The notes: generated by a model not told the origin, from the sequence alone. Positions 26,433-35,593 are shown, counted from the stretch's first letter. The stretch: 64,000 nt of DNA from UBA7446 sp965657545 (GCA_965657545.1 CBFHOG010000005.1:1-64000); one strand, 5' to 3'. Translations and numbers: made by a program.

Positions 26433-28229
26433 TTATTTCTTTGTCTTTGTCATTGTCCTAAAATAGTCCAACAGCACAGTGTCATTTTGTTTTCTTGGTG
26501 TGCAAATTTCTAAAATTTTTGGTTGTTTGGAAGGATTAAAAAATCCACGAAGTGATTGCTTTAATCCCCAACTGGTTCGTACACGTTTGTATGTAAATCC
26601 AAATGCTTTTGCCATGTCCTTGGCGTTCCGCCCGTGAATGGTTTCAAAATAGGTGTCATATTTAGGGCTGTCTTTTTCGCCAGGGAGTATTCTAAAAATA
26701 CCACCTCCTTGATTATTTACAATAATAATGCGGACGTGATTTGGGACATAGTTATGCCATAAGCCGTTGATGTCATAAAAGAAGCTCAAGTCTCCTGTTA
26801 TAAGCACCATTTGCTTTGTGTTGATTTGTGTCGCTCCCATCGCTGTGGCGGTGCTACCATCAATTCCGGCTGTTCCTCTATTGCAAAATACTTCGGTCCC
26901 GTTTGGTAAATCAAAAAGCTGTATATACCTAATTGGCGAACTGTTGGCCACTTGCAAATGTGTGTTTTGCGGCAATGCTTTGGATATCAAATCAAATACA
27001 CGAAGATCAGAAAAAGGAATATTGTTTAGATATGTTTTTCCCTTCTTCAAATAGCTGTGATAGCGATCCAGAATTGTAGCTTGGTAATGGCTGTCTAGCG
27101 GTTGGTTGTTTTCTGCAATTGTACGAAGGGCAACTTCTGCTGGCGCATTTATGTGCTTGGATAAATAATAGAATGTATCGTTTGCTTTTGTTTGATCTAT
27201 ATGAATGTGTTGCGCTGCTTTATGCTTCCTTAAAAAGAATTTGATTTTTTTGGAGACGATCATTCCCCCTACAGTAAGTAATAAATCGGGTTTTAGTTCT
27301 TCCTCACCGCCGTTCTGTTCCAGCTCTAATGGTGCCATCAAACAATCAATTGCATCAATAGCTGCAGCATGAGAAAAATTAGAGGTTTTTTCGGTGAGTA
27401 CAATCACACTTGGGTCTTCTAATAATTGATGTAAGGCTTTAGCTAAATCAGTATTTGGTTTGGAAACCCCTACCAAAATCATTTTTCGTTTTGCGTTTTT
27501 CCACGCAGATTTTAATCCCTCAAAATCCGTTTCTAGCACAGGATTTATCAATGTAGAAACTTTTGGAAAAGCAATAGGTTTGGTTGTTGTGCCATATAAA
27601 GGCTCTTCCATGGGTATATTTAAATGTACAGGCCCTTTTGCATTTGTCGCAAGTGCAAAAACACGCTGCAATTCTTCAATATTATGCGTTAGGTGTGTTT
27701 GTTGTAATGCTTCAATTTCTTTTTTTGTGGGTTTTGCCGCAAAATAAGGCTGCTTATTACTGGCTAGTAGTGTCGCTGTTGCATGAGATACATCTGGTTT
27801 TAATGAAGCAGCACCAATCAAATGAGGGCCAAAAACACCTTCTTGCTGTATGGTTTGTCCGTCTCCTATATCCACCCGATGCGGCATGCGATCGGCAGAG
27901 AGAATAACAAGGGGGAGTTCGCTGTAAAATGCCTCAGCAACGGCAGGGTAGTAGTTTAGTAGCGCTGATCCAGAAGTACAAACCAATGCCACAGGTTTTC
28001 CTAATTGTTGACCAATTCCCAAAGCGAAAAAGGCAGCAGCACGCTCATCAACAATACTATATGTCTTAAAAAAAGGATTTTCCACAAATCCATTTGTCAA
28101 GGGAGCATTTCTCGATCCTGCCGAAATAACCACATGCTGTATTCCATATTGTGCGCAGTAATGCACTACTGCCTGTGGCAACGGGATATCAGTGTATAGC
28201 ATTTGATGTGATTTGGCATCTTTTTTCAT
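26433..28229 (-). CDS. menD: SEPHCHC synthase MenD
   Basis: Thiamine-diphosphate enzyme that condenses isochorismate with 2-oxoglutarate. The ATG at 28229 gives 598 aa; the frame is open to 28328, but that extension runs back over the promoter and the menF stop. The N-terminal Pyr domain has SAGSRNAPL, followed by DERAAAFFALG with the conserved Glu; the C-terminal PP domain has GDLSFFYDINGLWH and NNQGGGIFRILPG for ThDP-Mg binding. It has its own -7 box despite lying 50 nt after menF. Confidence 0.95.
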   Translation of the reverse strand: MKKDAKSHQMLYTDIPLPQAVVHYCAQYGIQHVVISAGSRNAPLTNGFVENPFFKTYSIVDERAAAFFALGIGQQLGKPVALVCTSGSALLNYYPAVAEAFYSELPLVILSADRMPHRVDIGDGQTIQQEGVFGPHLIGAASLKPDVSHATATLLASNKQPYFAAKPTKKEIEALQQTHLTHNIEELQRVFALATNAKGPVHLNIPMEEPLYGTTTKPIAFPKVSTLINPVLETDFEGLKSAWKNAKRKMILVGVSKPNTDLAKALHQLLEDPSVIVLTEKTSNFSHAAAIDAIDCLMAPLELEQNGGEEELKPDLLLTVGGMIVSKKIKFFLRKHKAAQHIHIDQTKANDTFYYLSKHINAPAEVALRTIAENNQPLDSHYQATILDRYHSYLKKGKTYLNNIPFSDLRVFDLISKALPQNTHLQVANSSPIRYIQLFDLPNGTEVFCNRGTAGIDGSTATAMGATQINTKQMVLITGDLSFFYDINGLWHNYVPNHVRIIIVNNQGGGIFRILPGEKDSPKYDTYFETIHGRNAKDMAKAFGFTYKRVRTSWGLKQSLRGFFNPSKQPKILEICTPRKQNDTVLLDYFRTMTKTKK

Positions 28230-28236
28230 AGCGGTG

Positions 28237-28266
28237 CAAAGGTACAAAACAGTACATGAGTGTACT
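28237..28266 (-). promoter_or_regulatory. menD promoter -7 box with an adjoining palindrome
   Basis: On the minus strand TACCTTTG (28237-28244) ends 7 nt before the menD ATG. Just upstream, in the -7/-33 spacer, AGTACA (28251-28256) faces TGTACT (28261-28266) across a 4-nt gap. That is an operator-like dyad in a position where a bound protein would block RNA polymerase. Confidence 0.5.
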
Positions 28267-28279
28267 AATGAGCAATCCG

Positions 28280-29326
28280 TTACAATATGTGTAATAAAGT
28301 TTCTGCTTTGCGTTGACTTTCTAGCCACTCCATTTCAGGATCGCTCTTTGCTGTAATTCCGCCACCTACAAACAACCTAAGGCTTTTTTGTTCTACCTCA
28401 GCACAACGTAGATTTACAAATAAATGCATGTTATTTGAAGCTATGGGGCCCAAAATCCCAGCGTAATAATTTCGATTATGTGTTTCGTGAGTGGTCAAAA
28501 AAGCCAAGCTTTCTTTGACTGGAACACCCGCTACTGCAGGAGTTGGGTGTAGCAGTTGGACCACATCTAGTGCATTTACATTGCCCAGAGATACTTCAAA
28601 GTCAGCGCATAAGTGAACCAAGTTACCAGCGCGTTTGGTGTAGGTAGGTGATTGTTGTATGCTGTTTTTGGGAAAGATTTGTTCCAGTTGCATTTGGATA
28701 AAATCAGTCACCATTTGTTGCTCATCTATTTCTTTAGATGTCCAATTGGGCTTGCTGTTATCTACATAGGGTAAAGTTCCTGCTAATGCCATGGTTTTAC
28801 AATGGCCTTTTTTAATTTTGAGTAACGTCTCTGGAGTTGCTCCCATCCAGTCTCCAGTATGTGGGTGCGACCAATAATACACCATAGCGTTAGGGTAGGT
28901 ATGCGTCAATTTTAGCAACGATGTTGCAAGCGAACCCGAAAACGTTTGTTTGTGCGTGCGAGAAACCACTACTTTTTTAAGGGTGCTGCCTGTGATGGTC
29001 TTTTTTGCTGCAGTAATTAATGCTATATAATAGGACTTGTTCTGTTCACTCGCTACTTGAGTGGACTCCCTTGTTGCGATGGTGCGTTGCGGCACTGTAA
29101 ACCTTTTTTCTGTTTGATTTGGAATATAAGTATAAGGCGCTTTGGCTAAAAATGGCGCAAATACGAACCCATTCTCATGAAGTGTTTTGGTTTGGTGGTG
29201 CGTACTGTCGTGCTGTTGGTAGATAATGATTTCTTGTGTTTGGGGCAGTCTGAAAATCACAAACGGAAGCTGCTTAGCACGAAGTCCATCAAAAAATGCG
29301 ATAAATTCTTTTTCGTTTTTTGGCAT
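28280..29326 (-). CDS. menF: Isochorismate synthase MenF
   Basis: Chorismate-utilising enzyme of 348 aa that makes isochorismate for menaquinone. The C-terminal chorismate-binding domain shows GATPETLL, LAGTLP, the catalytic-site segment HPTPAVAGVPV, FVNLRCAEV and FVGGGITAKSDPEMEW. The N-terminal ~90 residues are a reduced first domain. An alternative GTG at 29347 is unlikely, because a -7 box at 29335-29342 lies between the two starts. First gene of the men cluster. Confidence 0.93.
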   Translation of the reverse strand: MPKNEKEFIAFFDGLRAKQLPFVIFRLPQTQEIIIYQQHDSTHHQTKTLHENGFVFAPFLAKAPYTYIPNQTEKRFTVPQRTIATRESTQVASEQNKSYYIALITAAKKTITGSTLKKVVVSRTHKQTFSGSLATSLLKLTHTYPNAMVYYWSHPHTGDWMGATPETLLKIKKGHCKTMALAGTLPYVDNSKPNWTSKEIDEQQMVTDFIQMQLEQIFPKNSIQQSPTYTKRAGNLVHLCADFEVSLGNVNALDVVQLLHPTPAVAGVPVKESLAFLTTHETHNRNYYAGILGPIASNNMHLFVNLRCAEVEQKSLRLFVGGGITAKSDPEMEWLESQRKAETLLHIL

Positions 29327-29334
29327 ACAGCCAA

Positions 29335-29342
29335 CAAAATTA
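29335..29342 (-). promoter_or_regulatory. Promoter -7 box for menF
   Basis: TAATTTTG on the minus strand, a full TAnnTTTG match ending 8 nt before the ATG at 29326, which predicts a very short leader and decides the start codon. Confidence 0.55.
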
Positions 29343-29465
29343 CGCACCGAAGTTGTAATAACATAGGGAATTGTGTTTAATGCATTTTATTTCAAAATGT
29401 TTGTGTGATTTATATGGTTAACCGTTTCTGATGTTAAAATCGATATAAAAAATTCCATAACAGTA

Positions 29466-29496
29466 TTTGATAGCGTAAAAAATTATACTACATTTG
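29466..29496 (+). promoter_or_regulatory. Promoter of the ribosomal-protein operon
   Basis: TTTG (29466-29469), a 19-nt spacer, then TACATTTG (29489-29496): a textbook Bacteroidetes promoter. The rpsL ATG follows 37 nt later. It is the only good promoter I see ahead of the 17-kb cluster. Confidence 0.85.
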
Positions 29497-29533
29497 CAGC
29501 CCTTTAATTGAAGGAATAAAGTAAGTATAACGT

Positions 29534-29908
29534 ATGCCAACTATATCGCAACTAGTTCGTAAAGGCCGCAAGGACCTCACAAAAAAGAGCAAATCTGCTG
29601 CATTGGACTCATGTCCGCAGCGTCGTGGAGTATGTACTCGTGTATATACAACTACACCAAAAAAACCAAATTCCGCTATGCGGAAAGTGGCTAGGGTTCG
29701 CCTGACTAATGGAAACGAGGTGAATGCCTACATTCCTGGTGAAGGTCACAATTTACAAGAACACTCCATCGTACTTGTACGTGGAGGTCGAGTAAAAGAC
29801 TTGCCTGGAGTTCGTTACCACATTGTTCGTGGTGCGCTTGACACCGCAGGTGTTGAAGGCCGTTTGCAGCGTAGATCAAAGTATGGTGCTAAACGACCAA
29901 AAAAATAA
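29534..29908 (+). CDS. rpsL: 30S ribosomal protein S12
   Basis: Decoding-centre protein, 124 aa. The PNSAMRKVARV segment carries Lys43 and Lys44 (TPKKPNSA), the wild-type residues at the position altered in streptomycin-resistant mutants, so this looks streptomycin-sensitive. KDLPGVRYHIVRG, holding the beta-methylthiolated Asp of other bacteria, is also conserved. First gene of the operon, followed by a 57-nt gap with a hairpin. Confidence 0.98.
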   Translation: MPTISQLVRKGRKDLTKKSKSAALDSCPQRRGVCTRVYTTTPKKPNSAMRKVARVRLTNGNEVNAYIPGEGHNLQEHSIVLVRGGRVKDLPGVRYHIVRGALDTAGVEGRLQRRSKYGAKRPKK

Positions 29909-29931
29909 AAGTAGCGATATATTAACATGAC

Positions 29932-29949
29932 GTTCAAGCTTGCTTGAAC
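29932..29949 (+). promoter_or_regulatory. Hairpin between rpsL and rpsG, possible S7 autoregulatory site
   Basis: The 18-nt inverted repeat folds in mRNA into a 7-bp stem (GTTCAAG with CTTGAAC) closed by a CUUG tetraloop, a known very stable loop on a G-C pair. There is no T-tract, so it is not a terminator. In E. coli S7 represses translation by binding the rpsL-rpsG spacer, which is the same position. A regulatory role is inferred. Confidence 0.55.
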
Positions 29950-29965
29950 CACTCAAACACAGAAT

Positions 29966-30442
29966 ATGAGAAAAAGACAGGCGAAAAAGCGCCCTCTACT
30001 TCCCGACCCGCGATTCAATGACCAACTGGTCACGCGATTTGTCAACAACTTAATGTGGAGCGGAAAAAAATCCGTGGCATTTAAGATATTTTACGACGCT
30101 ATTGACATTGTAGAATCCAAAAATCAAAACGAAGAGAAAGATGCACTCCAAATATGGAAAGATGCACTTTCTAATGTTATGCCACATGTGGAAGTACGCA
30201 GTCGCCGTGTGGGTGGTGCTACCTTTCAAATTCCCATGCAAATTCGTCCAGACCGAAAAATTTCTATGGCCATGAAGTGGCTTATCGGTTATGCACGTAA
30301 GCGTAACGAAAAATCTATGGCGCAGAAACTTGCTGCCGAAATTATTGCTGCCGAAAAAGAAGAAGGTGCTGCCGTTAAAAAACGAACAGACACCCACAAA
30401 ATGGCAGAAGCAAACAAAGCCTTTTCACATTTTAGATTCTAA
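29966..30442 (+). CDS. rpsG: 30S ribosomal protein S7
   Basis: Primary 16S rRNA-binding protein that nucleates the 30S head, 158 aa. The start MRKRQAKKR and the RRVGGATFQIPMQI beta-hairpin are typical. The C-terminus (HKMAEANKAFSHFRF) is the short form. In other bacteria S7 is the operon's translational repressor; a hairpin stands just upstream here. Confidence 0.98.
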   Translation: MRKRQAKKRPLLPDPRFNDQLVTRFVNNLMWSGKKSVAFKIFYDAIDIVESKNQNEEKDALQIWKDALSNVMPHVEVRSRRVGGATFQIPMQIRPDRKISMAMKWLIGYARKRNEKSMAQKLAAEIIAAEKEEGAAVKKRTDTHKMAEANKAFSHFRF

Positions 30443-30460
30443 AAACGCAGCATAATAATC

Positions 30461-32587
30461 ATGGCAAGAAATTTAAAATATACACGTAACATTGGAATTG
30501 CAGCGCACATTGACGCTGGAAAAACCACTACTACTGAGCGTATTTTATATTATACGGGTGTTAGCCACAAAATTGGAGAAGTACATGATGGTGCTGCTAC
30601 AATGGACTGGATGGAGCAAGAACAAGAGCGCGGAATTACCATTACCTCTGCTGCTACCACTTGTGAGTGGACATTCCCAACAGACCAAGGAAAACCTGTT
30701 GACGGAGCAAAACCCTATCACTTTAATATAATTGATACTCCCGGACACGTTGATTTTACCGTTGAGGTAAATCGTTCATTACGTGTATTAGACGGACTTG
30801 TATTCTTGTTTTCAGCTGTTGATGGTGTTGAGCCACAATCTGAAACCAACTGGAGGTTAGCAGATAACTACAAAGTACCACGTATGGGCTTTGTAAACAA
30901 AATGGACCGTCAGGGATCAAACTTCCTCAATGTATGTACGCAAGTTCGTGAGATGTTAAAATCTAACGCCGTGCCTATTGTACTTCCAATCGGTGACGAA
31001 GACAATTTTAGAGGTTGTGTTGACTTGGTGAAAAATCGTGCGATTATTTGGCACGAAGATAACATGGGAGCCACTTTTGATGTGGTGGATATTCCAGAAG
31101 ATATGAAAGGTGACGTTGAAAAATTCCGTGGCGAGCTTATAGAGGCTGTTGCTGAATATGACGAAAATCTTTTAGAAAAATATTTTGAAGACCCAGATAG
31201 TATTACTGAGGATGAAGTTCACGAAGCTTTGCGTCAAGCTACGCAAGACATGAGCATTATTCCAATGATTTGTGGTTCTGCATTTAAAAACAAAGGGGTT
31301 CAGTTTTTGCTAGATGCAGTTTGCCGTTATTTGCCATCTCCAGAAGATAAAGAGGCAATTGTAGGTACAAATCCTGACACGGGTGATGAAATTTCACGTA
31401 AGCCCTCTGTTAATGATCCTTTTGCTGCGTTGGCATTTAAAATTGCTACTGACCCATTTGTTGGTCGTTTGGCATTCTTCCGCGCTTATTCTGGTCGTTT
31501 AGATGCTGGTTCTTATGTCTTAAACAACCGCTCTGGTAATAAAGAACGTATTTCACGTATCTATCAGATGCATGCCAATAAACAAAATTCTATCGATTTT
31601 ATCGAAGCTGGAGATATTGGTGCTGCAGTAGGATTTAAAGATATCAAGACGGGTGATACCCTTTCCGCTGAAAAGTCTCCTATCATTTTAGAAAGTATGG
31701 ACTTCCCTGATCCTGTAATCGGTATTGCAGTGGAGCCAAAAACGAAGGCAGATGTGGATAAACTGGGTATGTCTCTTGCCAAACTTGCAGAGGAAGATCC
31801 AACATTCCAAGTAAAAACAGATGAGGCTTCTGGTCAAACCATTATTTCTGGAATGGGTGAGCTTCACCTTGATATTATCGTTGATCGACTAAGACGTGAG
31901 TTTAAAGTTGATGTTAATCAAGGACAACCTCAAGTAGAGTATAAAGAAGCCATTACTGCTTCTACGGATCACCGTGAAGTGTATAAAAAGCAATCTGGTG
32001 GTCGTGGTAAGTTTGCCGATATTGTATTTACCCTTGAGCCCGCTGAAGAAGGTAAATCAGGTCTTGAATTTGTAAATCAAATTAAAGGGGGTAACGTTCC
32101 AAAAGAATATATTCCATCTGTTGAAAAAGGCTTCAAACAAGCCATGTCTAATGGTCCATTAGCTGGTTTTGAAGTTGATGCAATTAAGGTAACATTAAAA
32201 GACGGTTCGTTCCACCCTGTTGATTCAGATTCACTTTCATTTGAATTGGCTGCAAAGTTAGGATACAAAGCTGCGGCGAAAGCAGCTGGTGCCGTTATTA
32301 TGGAACCGATAATGAAATTAGAGGTGCTTACGCCCGAAGAAAACATGGGTGACATTGTTGGTGACCTTAACCGTCGTCGCGGACAAGTAAACAGCATGGA
32401 TGATCGTGCAGGTTCCAAGGTAGTTAAAGCCAATGTACCACTTTCAGAAATGTTTGGTTATGTAACCTCGTTACGTACACTTTCTTCTGGTCGTGCTACT
32501 TCAACAATGGAGTTTTCACACTACGAACAAACACCGTCTAACATATCTGAGGCAGTAATTGCTGAAGTTAAAGGACTAAAAGCTTAA
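30461..32587 (+). CDS. fusA: Elongation factor G
   Basis: Translocase GTPase of 708 aa. G1 AHIDAGKTT (15-23), switch II DTPGHVDF, and G4 NKMD are intact, and domains II to V follow, with GRGKFADI in domain IV and the C-terminal EVLTPEENMGDIVGDLNRRRG in domain V. In many bacteria tuf follows fusA in the str operon; here rpsJ follows directly after 10 nt, so str and S10 operons are fused and EF-Tu must be coded elsewhere. Confidence 0.98.
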   Translation: MARNLKYTRNIGIAAHIDAGKTTTTERILYYTGVSHKIGEVHDGAATMDWMEQEQERGITITSAATTCEWTFPTDQGKPVDGAKPYHFNIIDTPGHVDFTVEVNRSLRVLDGLVFLFSAVDGVEPQSETNWRLADNYKVPRMGFVNKMDRQGSNFLNVCTQVREMLKSNAVPIVLPIGDEDNFRGCVDLVKNRAIIWHEDNMGATFDVVDIPEDMKGDVEKFRGELIEAVAEYDENLLEKYFEDPDSITEDEVHEALRQATQDMSIIPMICGSAFKNKGVQFLLDAVCRYLPSPEDKEAIVGTNPDTGDEISRKPSVNDPFAALAFKIATDPFVGRLAFFRAYSGRLDAGSYVLNNRSGNKERISRIYQMHANKQNSIDFIEAGDIGAAVGFKDIKTGDTLSAEKSPIILESMDFPDPVIGIAVEPKTKADVDKLGMSLAKLAEEDPTFQVKTDEASGQTIISGMGELHLDIIVDRLRREFKVDVNQGQPQVEYKEAITASTDHREVYKKQSGGRGKFADIVFTLEPAEEGKSGLEFVNQIKGGNVPKEYIPSVEKGFKQAMSNGPLAGFEVDAIKVTLKDGSFHPVDSDSLSFELAAKLGYKAAAKAAGAVIMEPIMKLEVLTPEENMGDIVGDLNRRRGQVNSMDDRAGSKVVKANVPLSEMFGYVTSLRTLSSGRATSTMEFSHYEQTPSNISEAVIAEVKGLKA

Positions 32588-32597
32588 ATCATTTACG

Positions 32598-32903
32598 ATG
32601 AGTCAAAAAATTAGAATTAAACTTAAATCGTACGATTACAATTTGGTAGATCGCTCTGCCGAAAAAATCGTGAAGACCGTAAAGTCAACGGGTGCTGTGG
32701 TAACGGGTCCTATCCCATTACCTACCCACAAAAAACTTTTCACGGTATTACGTTCGCCTCACGTGAATAAAAAATCGCGCGAGCAGTTTCAGCTTAGCTC
32801 TTACAAGCGTTTGTTGGACATTTATAGTTCTTCATCAAAGACCATTGATGCCTTGATGAAATTGGAGTTGCCAAGTGGCGTAGAAGTAGAAATTAAAGTA
32901 TAA
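32598..32903 (+). CDS. rpsJ: 30S ribosomal protein S10 (NusE)
   Basis: 101 aa. It includes the long loop GPIPLPTHKKLFTVLRSPHVNKKSREQF typical of S10, which also serves as NusE in transcription antitermination. The ordinary first gene of the S10 operon, here without a promoter of its own. Confidence 0.97.
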   Translation: MSQKIRIKLKSYDYNLVDRSAEKIVKTVKSTGAVVTGPIPLPTHKKLFTVLRSPHVNKKSREQFQLSSYKRLLDIYSSSSKTIDALMKLELPSGVEVEIKV

Positions 32904-32930
32904 CACCCTAAGGGAGTAAACATTCAGATT

Positions 32931-33548
32931 ATGTCTGGTTTAATAGGTAGAAAAATTGGTATGACGAGCATCTTTGACGAGAATGGGAAGAATCTTCCCT
33001 GCACCGTTATTGAAGCGGGACCATGCGTGGTTACCCAAGTACGTACTAAAGAAAATGATGGTTACGAAGCATTACAGTTAGGTTTTGACGATAAACCCGA
33101 ACGAAATGTAACTAAAGCTGCGAGCGGTCATTTCAAAAAAGCAAGCACTGCGCCAAAGCGTAAACTTGTAGAGTTTCAAGACTTTGAAGCAGATTACAAA
33201 CTTGGTGATACCATTACGGTTGATCATTTTACTGCTGGAGAATTTGTAGATATTACAGGTACTTCAAAAGGTAAAGGTTTCCAAGGTGTTGTAAAGCGTC
33301 ATGGTTTTGGCGGTGTTGGTCAAGCCACACACGGTCAGCATAACCGTTTACGTGCACCAGGTTCTATTGGAGCTGCTTCGTATCCTGCACGTGTATTCAA
33401 AGGAATGCGTATGGCTGGACAAATGGGGAATGAAAAAGTAACCGTACAGAATTTACGTGTACTTAAAGTAGTGCCTGAAAAAAATCTAATCGTCGTGAAA
33501 GGTTGTGTGCCTGGTCACAAGAATGCGTTCATTTTAATTCGCAAGTAA
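32931..33548 (+). CDS. rplC: 50S ribosomal protein L3
   Basis: 205 aa. The start GLIGRKIGMTSIFDENG and the long central loop with HGFGGVGQATHGQHNRLRAPGSIG that reaches the peptidyl-transferase centre are clear; the conserved Gln methylated by PrmB in E. coli lies in this loop. Its TAA overlaps the rplD ATG (TAATG), which points to coupled translation. Confidence 0.98.
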   Translation: MSGLIGRKIGMTSIFDENGKNLPCTVIEAGPCVVTQVRTKENDGYEALQLGFDDKPERNVTKAASGHFKKASTAPKRKLVEFQDFEADYKLGDTITVDHFTAGEFVDITGTSKGKGFQGVVKRHGFGGVGQATHGQHNRLRAPGSIGAASYPARVFKGMRMAGQMGNEKVTVQNLRVLKVVPEKNLIVVKGCVPGHKNAFILIRK

Positions 33549-34177
33549 TGAAAGTAGCAGTAGTTGATATTAACGGAAAAGATACAGGACGCACAGTTGC
33601 GTTAGACAAAGCCGTCTTTGGTGTTGAGCCAAATGAGCATGCCCTGTATTTGGATGTAAAACAATATTTGGCACATCAGCGTCAAGGAACGCACAAAGCC
33701 AAAGAACGTGCTGAAATTACAGGTAGCACTCGCAAGATTAAAAAACAAAAAGGTACAGGTACTGCCCGAGCAGGTAGCATCAAGAACCCTTTGTTCCGCG
33801 GCGGTGGTCGTGTGTTTGGACCTCGTGTTCGCTCATACAACCAGAAAGTGAATAAAAACGTGAAGCGTTTGGCTCGCAAATCTGCGTTTAGTCTAAAGGC
33901 AAAACAAAATAATATTACGGTTGTTGAAGACTTTCAGTTTGATGCACCAAAAACAAAATCGTTCCAAGCGGCACTTAGTGCTTTGGGAGTTGCAGATAAA
34001 AAATCACTTTGGGTATTGGGTACACCAAACCAAAACGTTTACTTGTCTGGAAGAAACCTTACTTCAACAGAAGTACTTACGAACGACGAGTTGAATACAT
34101 ATAAAATTATGAATGCGCAGCATTTGGTTCTTGCAGAAAGTGCCGTGGCTGCCATTGAAGCTAATCTGAGTAAATAA
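33548..34177 (+). CDS. rplD: 50S ribosomal protein L4
   Basis: 209 aa from the ATG that overlaps the rplC stop; the frame is open 45 nt further upstream over rplC, but that part is non-homologous. The exit-tunnel loop KKQKGTGTARAGSIKNPLFRGGGRVFGP is typical. In E. coli L4 represses the S10 operon through its leader RNA; the comparable leader is missing here because rpsJ follows fusA by only 10 nt. Confidence 0.97.
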   Translation: MKVAVVDINGKDTGRTVALDKAVFGVEPNEHALYLDVKQYLAHQRQGTHKAKERAEITGSTRKIKKQKGTGTARAGSIKNPLFRGGGRVFGPRVRSYNQKVNKNVKRLARKSAFSLKAKQNNITVVEDFQFDAPKTKSFQAALSALGVADKKSLWVLGTPNQNVYLSGRNLTSTEVLTNDELNTYKIMNAQHLVLAESAVAAIEANLSK

Positions 34178-34183
34178 TACACG

Positions 34184-34474
34184 ATGAGTATTTTGCTAAA
34201 ACCCGTTATTACCGAAAAGGCAACCCGCGAAAGCGAGTTACGCAACCGTTACACGTTTTTGGTAAATCCAAAAGCGAACAAGGTTGAAATTAAAAAAGCG
34301 GTTGAGGCTGCTTATGGTGTAACCGTAGAAAAAGTACGTACGCTTAATTACGGACCAGAAAGACGATCACGCTATACCAAAAATGGTATTCAGCATTCGA
34401 AAACCAACGCTACCAAACGCGCAGTCGTGGAAGTAGCCGAGGGTGAAAACATTGATTTTTACAGTAATTTATAA
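34184..34474 (+). CDS. rplW: 50S ribosomal protein L23
   Basis: 96 aa, with KPVITEKATRESELRNRYTFLV at the start and the NYGPERRSRYTK loop. It lies at the polypeptide exit and is the docking site for SRP (ffh, 54221) and trigger factor. Confidence 0.97.
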   Translation: MSILLKPVITEKATRESELRNRYTFLVNPKANKVEIKKAVEAAYGVTVEKVRTLNYGPERRSRYTKNGIQHSKTNATKRAVVEVAEGENIDFYSNL

Positions 34475-34483
34475 TAAGATAGG

Positions 34484-35308
34484 ATGTCAGTTAGAAAACT
34501 CAAACCTATAACTCCTGGACAGCGCGGTAGAGTAGTAAATGGAAACGACGCCATTACTACTGATAAGCCGGAGAAAAGCTTGCTTGCTCCGAAAAAACGT
34601 TCAGGCGGTCGTAACAACAGCGGACGAATGACGTCTCGCTATATTGGTGGTGGACACAAAAAACGCTACCGTATTATCGATTTTAAACGCAATCGTTTTG
34701 ATGCTCCTGCAGAGGTTAAAACAATTGAGTACGATCCAAACCGTTCTGCTTTTATAGCACTTACACAGTTTGCCGATGGCGAAAAGCGTTATGTTATTGC
34801 ACAGGCTGGACTCAAAGTAGGTCAAGAAATCGTTTCTGGTGATAAAGTGCAACCTGAAATTGGAAATGCGTTGCCTCTGGCATACATTCCATTGGGTACT
34901 ATTATTTCATGTATTGAATTACACCCAGGACAAGGGGCCACTATTGCACGTAGTGCGGGTGCTTTTGCACAGCTTATGGCACGTGACGGCAAGTTTGCAA
35001 CAATCAAATTACCATCTGGTGAAACACGTATGATTTTAACAACATGTATGGCTACGATTGGTACCGTTTCAAACTCAGATCATCAATTGGTGGTTTCTGG
35101 TAAGGCAGGTCGCAGCCGTTGGTTAGGTCGTCGTCCAAGAACGCGTCCAGTAGTAATGAATCCTGTTGATCACCCCATGGGTGGTGGTGAAGGACGTGCT
35201 TCTGGTGGACATCCACGTTCACGCAATGGTATTCCTGCTAAAGGCTACCGTACACGTAACAAAAACAAGGCGTCGAACAAGTACATTATTGAACGTAGAA
35301 AAAAATAA
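34484..35308 (+). CDS. rplB: 50S ribosomal protein L2
   Basis: 274 aa. Both the N-terminal RNA-binding part (GGGHKKRYRIIDFKR) and the C-terminal segment NPVDHPMGGGEGRASGGHP are present; the His in PVDHPMGGGEG is the residue implicated in peptide-bond formation and subunit association. Confidence 0.98.
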   Translation: MSVRKLKPITPGQRGRVVNGNDAITTDKPEKSLLAPKKRSGGRNNSGRMTSRYIGGGHKKRYRIIDFKRNRFDAPAEVKTIEYDPNRSAFIALTQFADGEKRYVIAQAGLKVGQEIVSGDKVQPEIGNALPLAYIPLGTIISCIELHPGQGATIARSAGAFAQLMARDGKFATIKLPSGETRMILTTCMATIGTVSNSDHQLVVSGKAGRSRWLGRRPRTRPVVMNPVDHPMGGGEGRASGGHPRSRNGIPAKGYRTRNKNKASNKYIIERRKK

Positions 35309-35311
35309 GCA

Positions 35312-35590
35312 ATGGCTAGATCACTAAAAAAAGGACCTTACGTACATCATAGCTTGGTAAAGAAAGTGCAAGCCAACGTTGAATCTGGCAAAAAGTCAGT
35401 CATCAAAACTTGGTCACGTGCTTCTATGATTACCCCTGATTTTGTTGGACAAACAATAGCTGTACACAACGGTCGTCAGTTTGTTCCTGTATATGTAACC
35501 GAGAACATGGTAGGACATAAGTTGGGTGAATTTTCACCAACCCGTTCGTTCCGTGGTCACGCTGGAGCCAAAAACAAAGGAAAAAAATAA
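35312..35590 (+). CDS. rpsS: 30S ribosomal protein S19
   Basis: 92 aa, beginning ARSLKKGPYVHHSL with KTWSRASMI and the C-terminal GHKLGEFSPTRSFRGHAG. It binds the 30S head with S13. Only 3 nt separate it from rplB and rplV on each side. Confidence 0.98.
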   Translation: MARSLKKGPYVHHSLVKKVQANVESGKKSVIKTWSRASMITPDFVGQTIAVHNGRQFVPVYVTENMVGHKLGEFSPTRSFRGHAGAKNKGKK

Positions 35591-35593
35591 GCT

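Noticed and set aside
26433..28328. menD with a 33-residue extension
   Set aside because: The extension covers a consensus promoter box and the menF stop region.
29932..29949. Hairpin taken as a terminator between rpsL and rpsG
   Set aside because: No T-run follows, and termination here would silence the rest of the ribosomal cluster.
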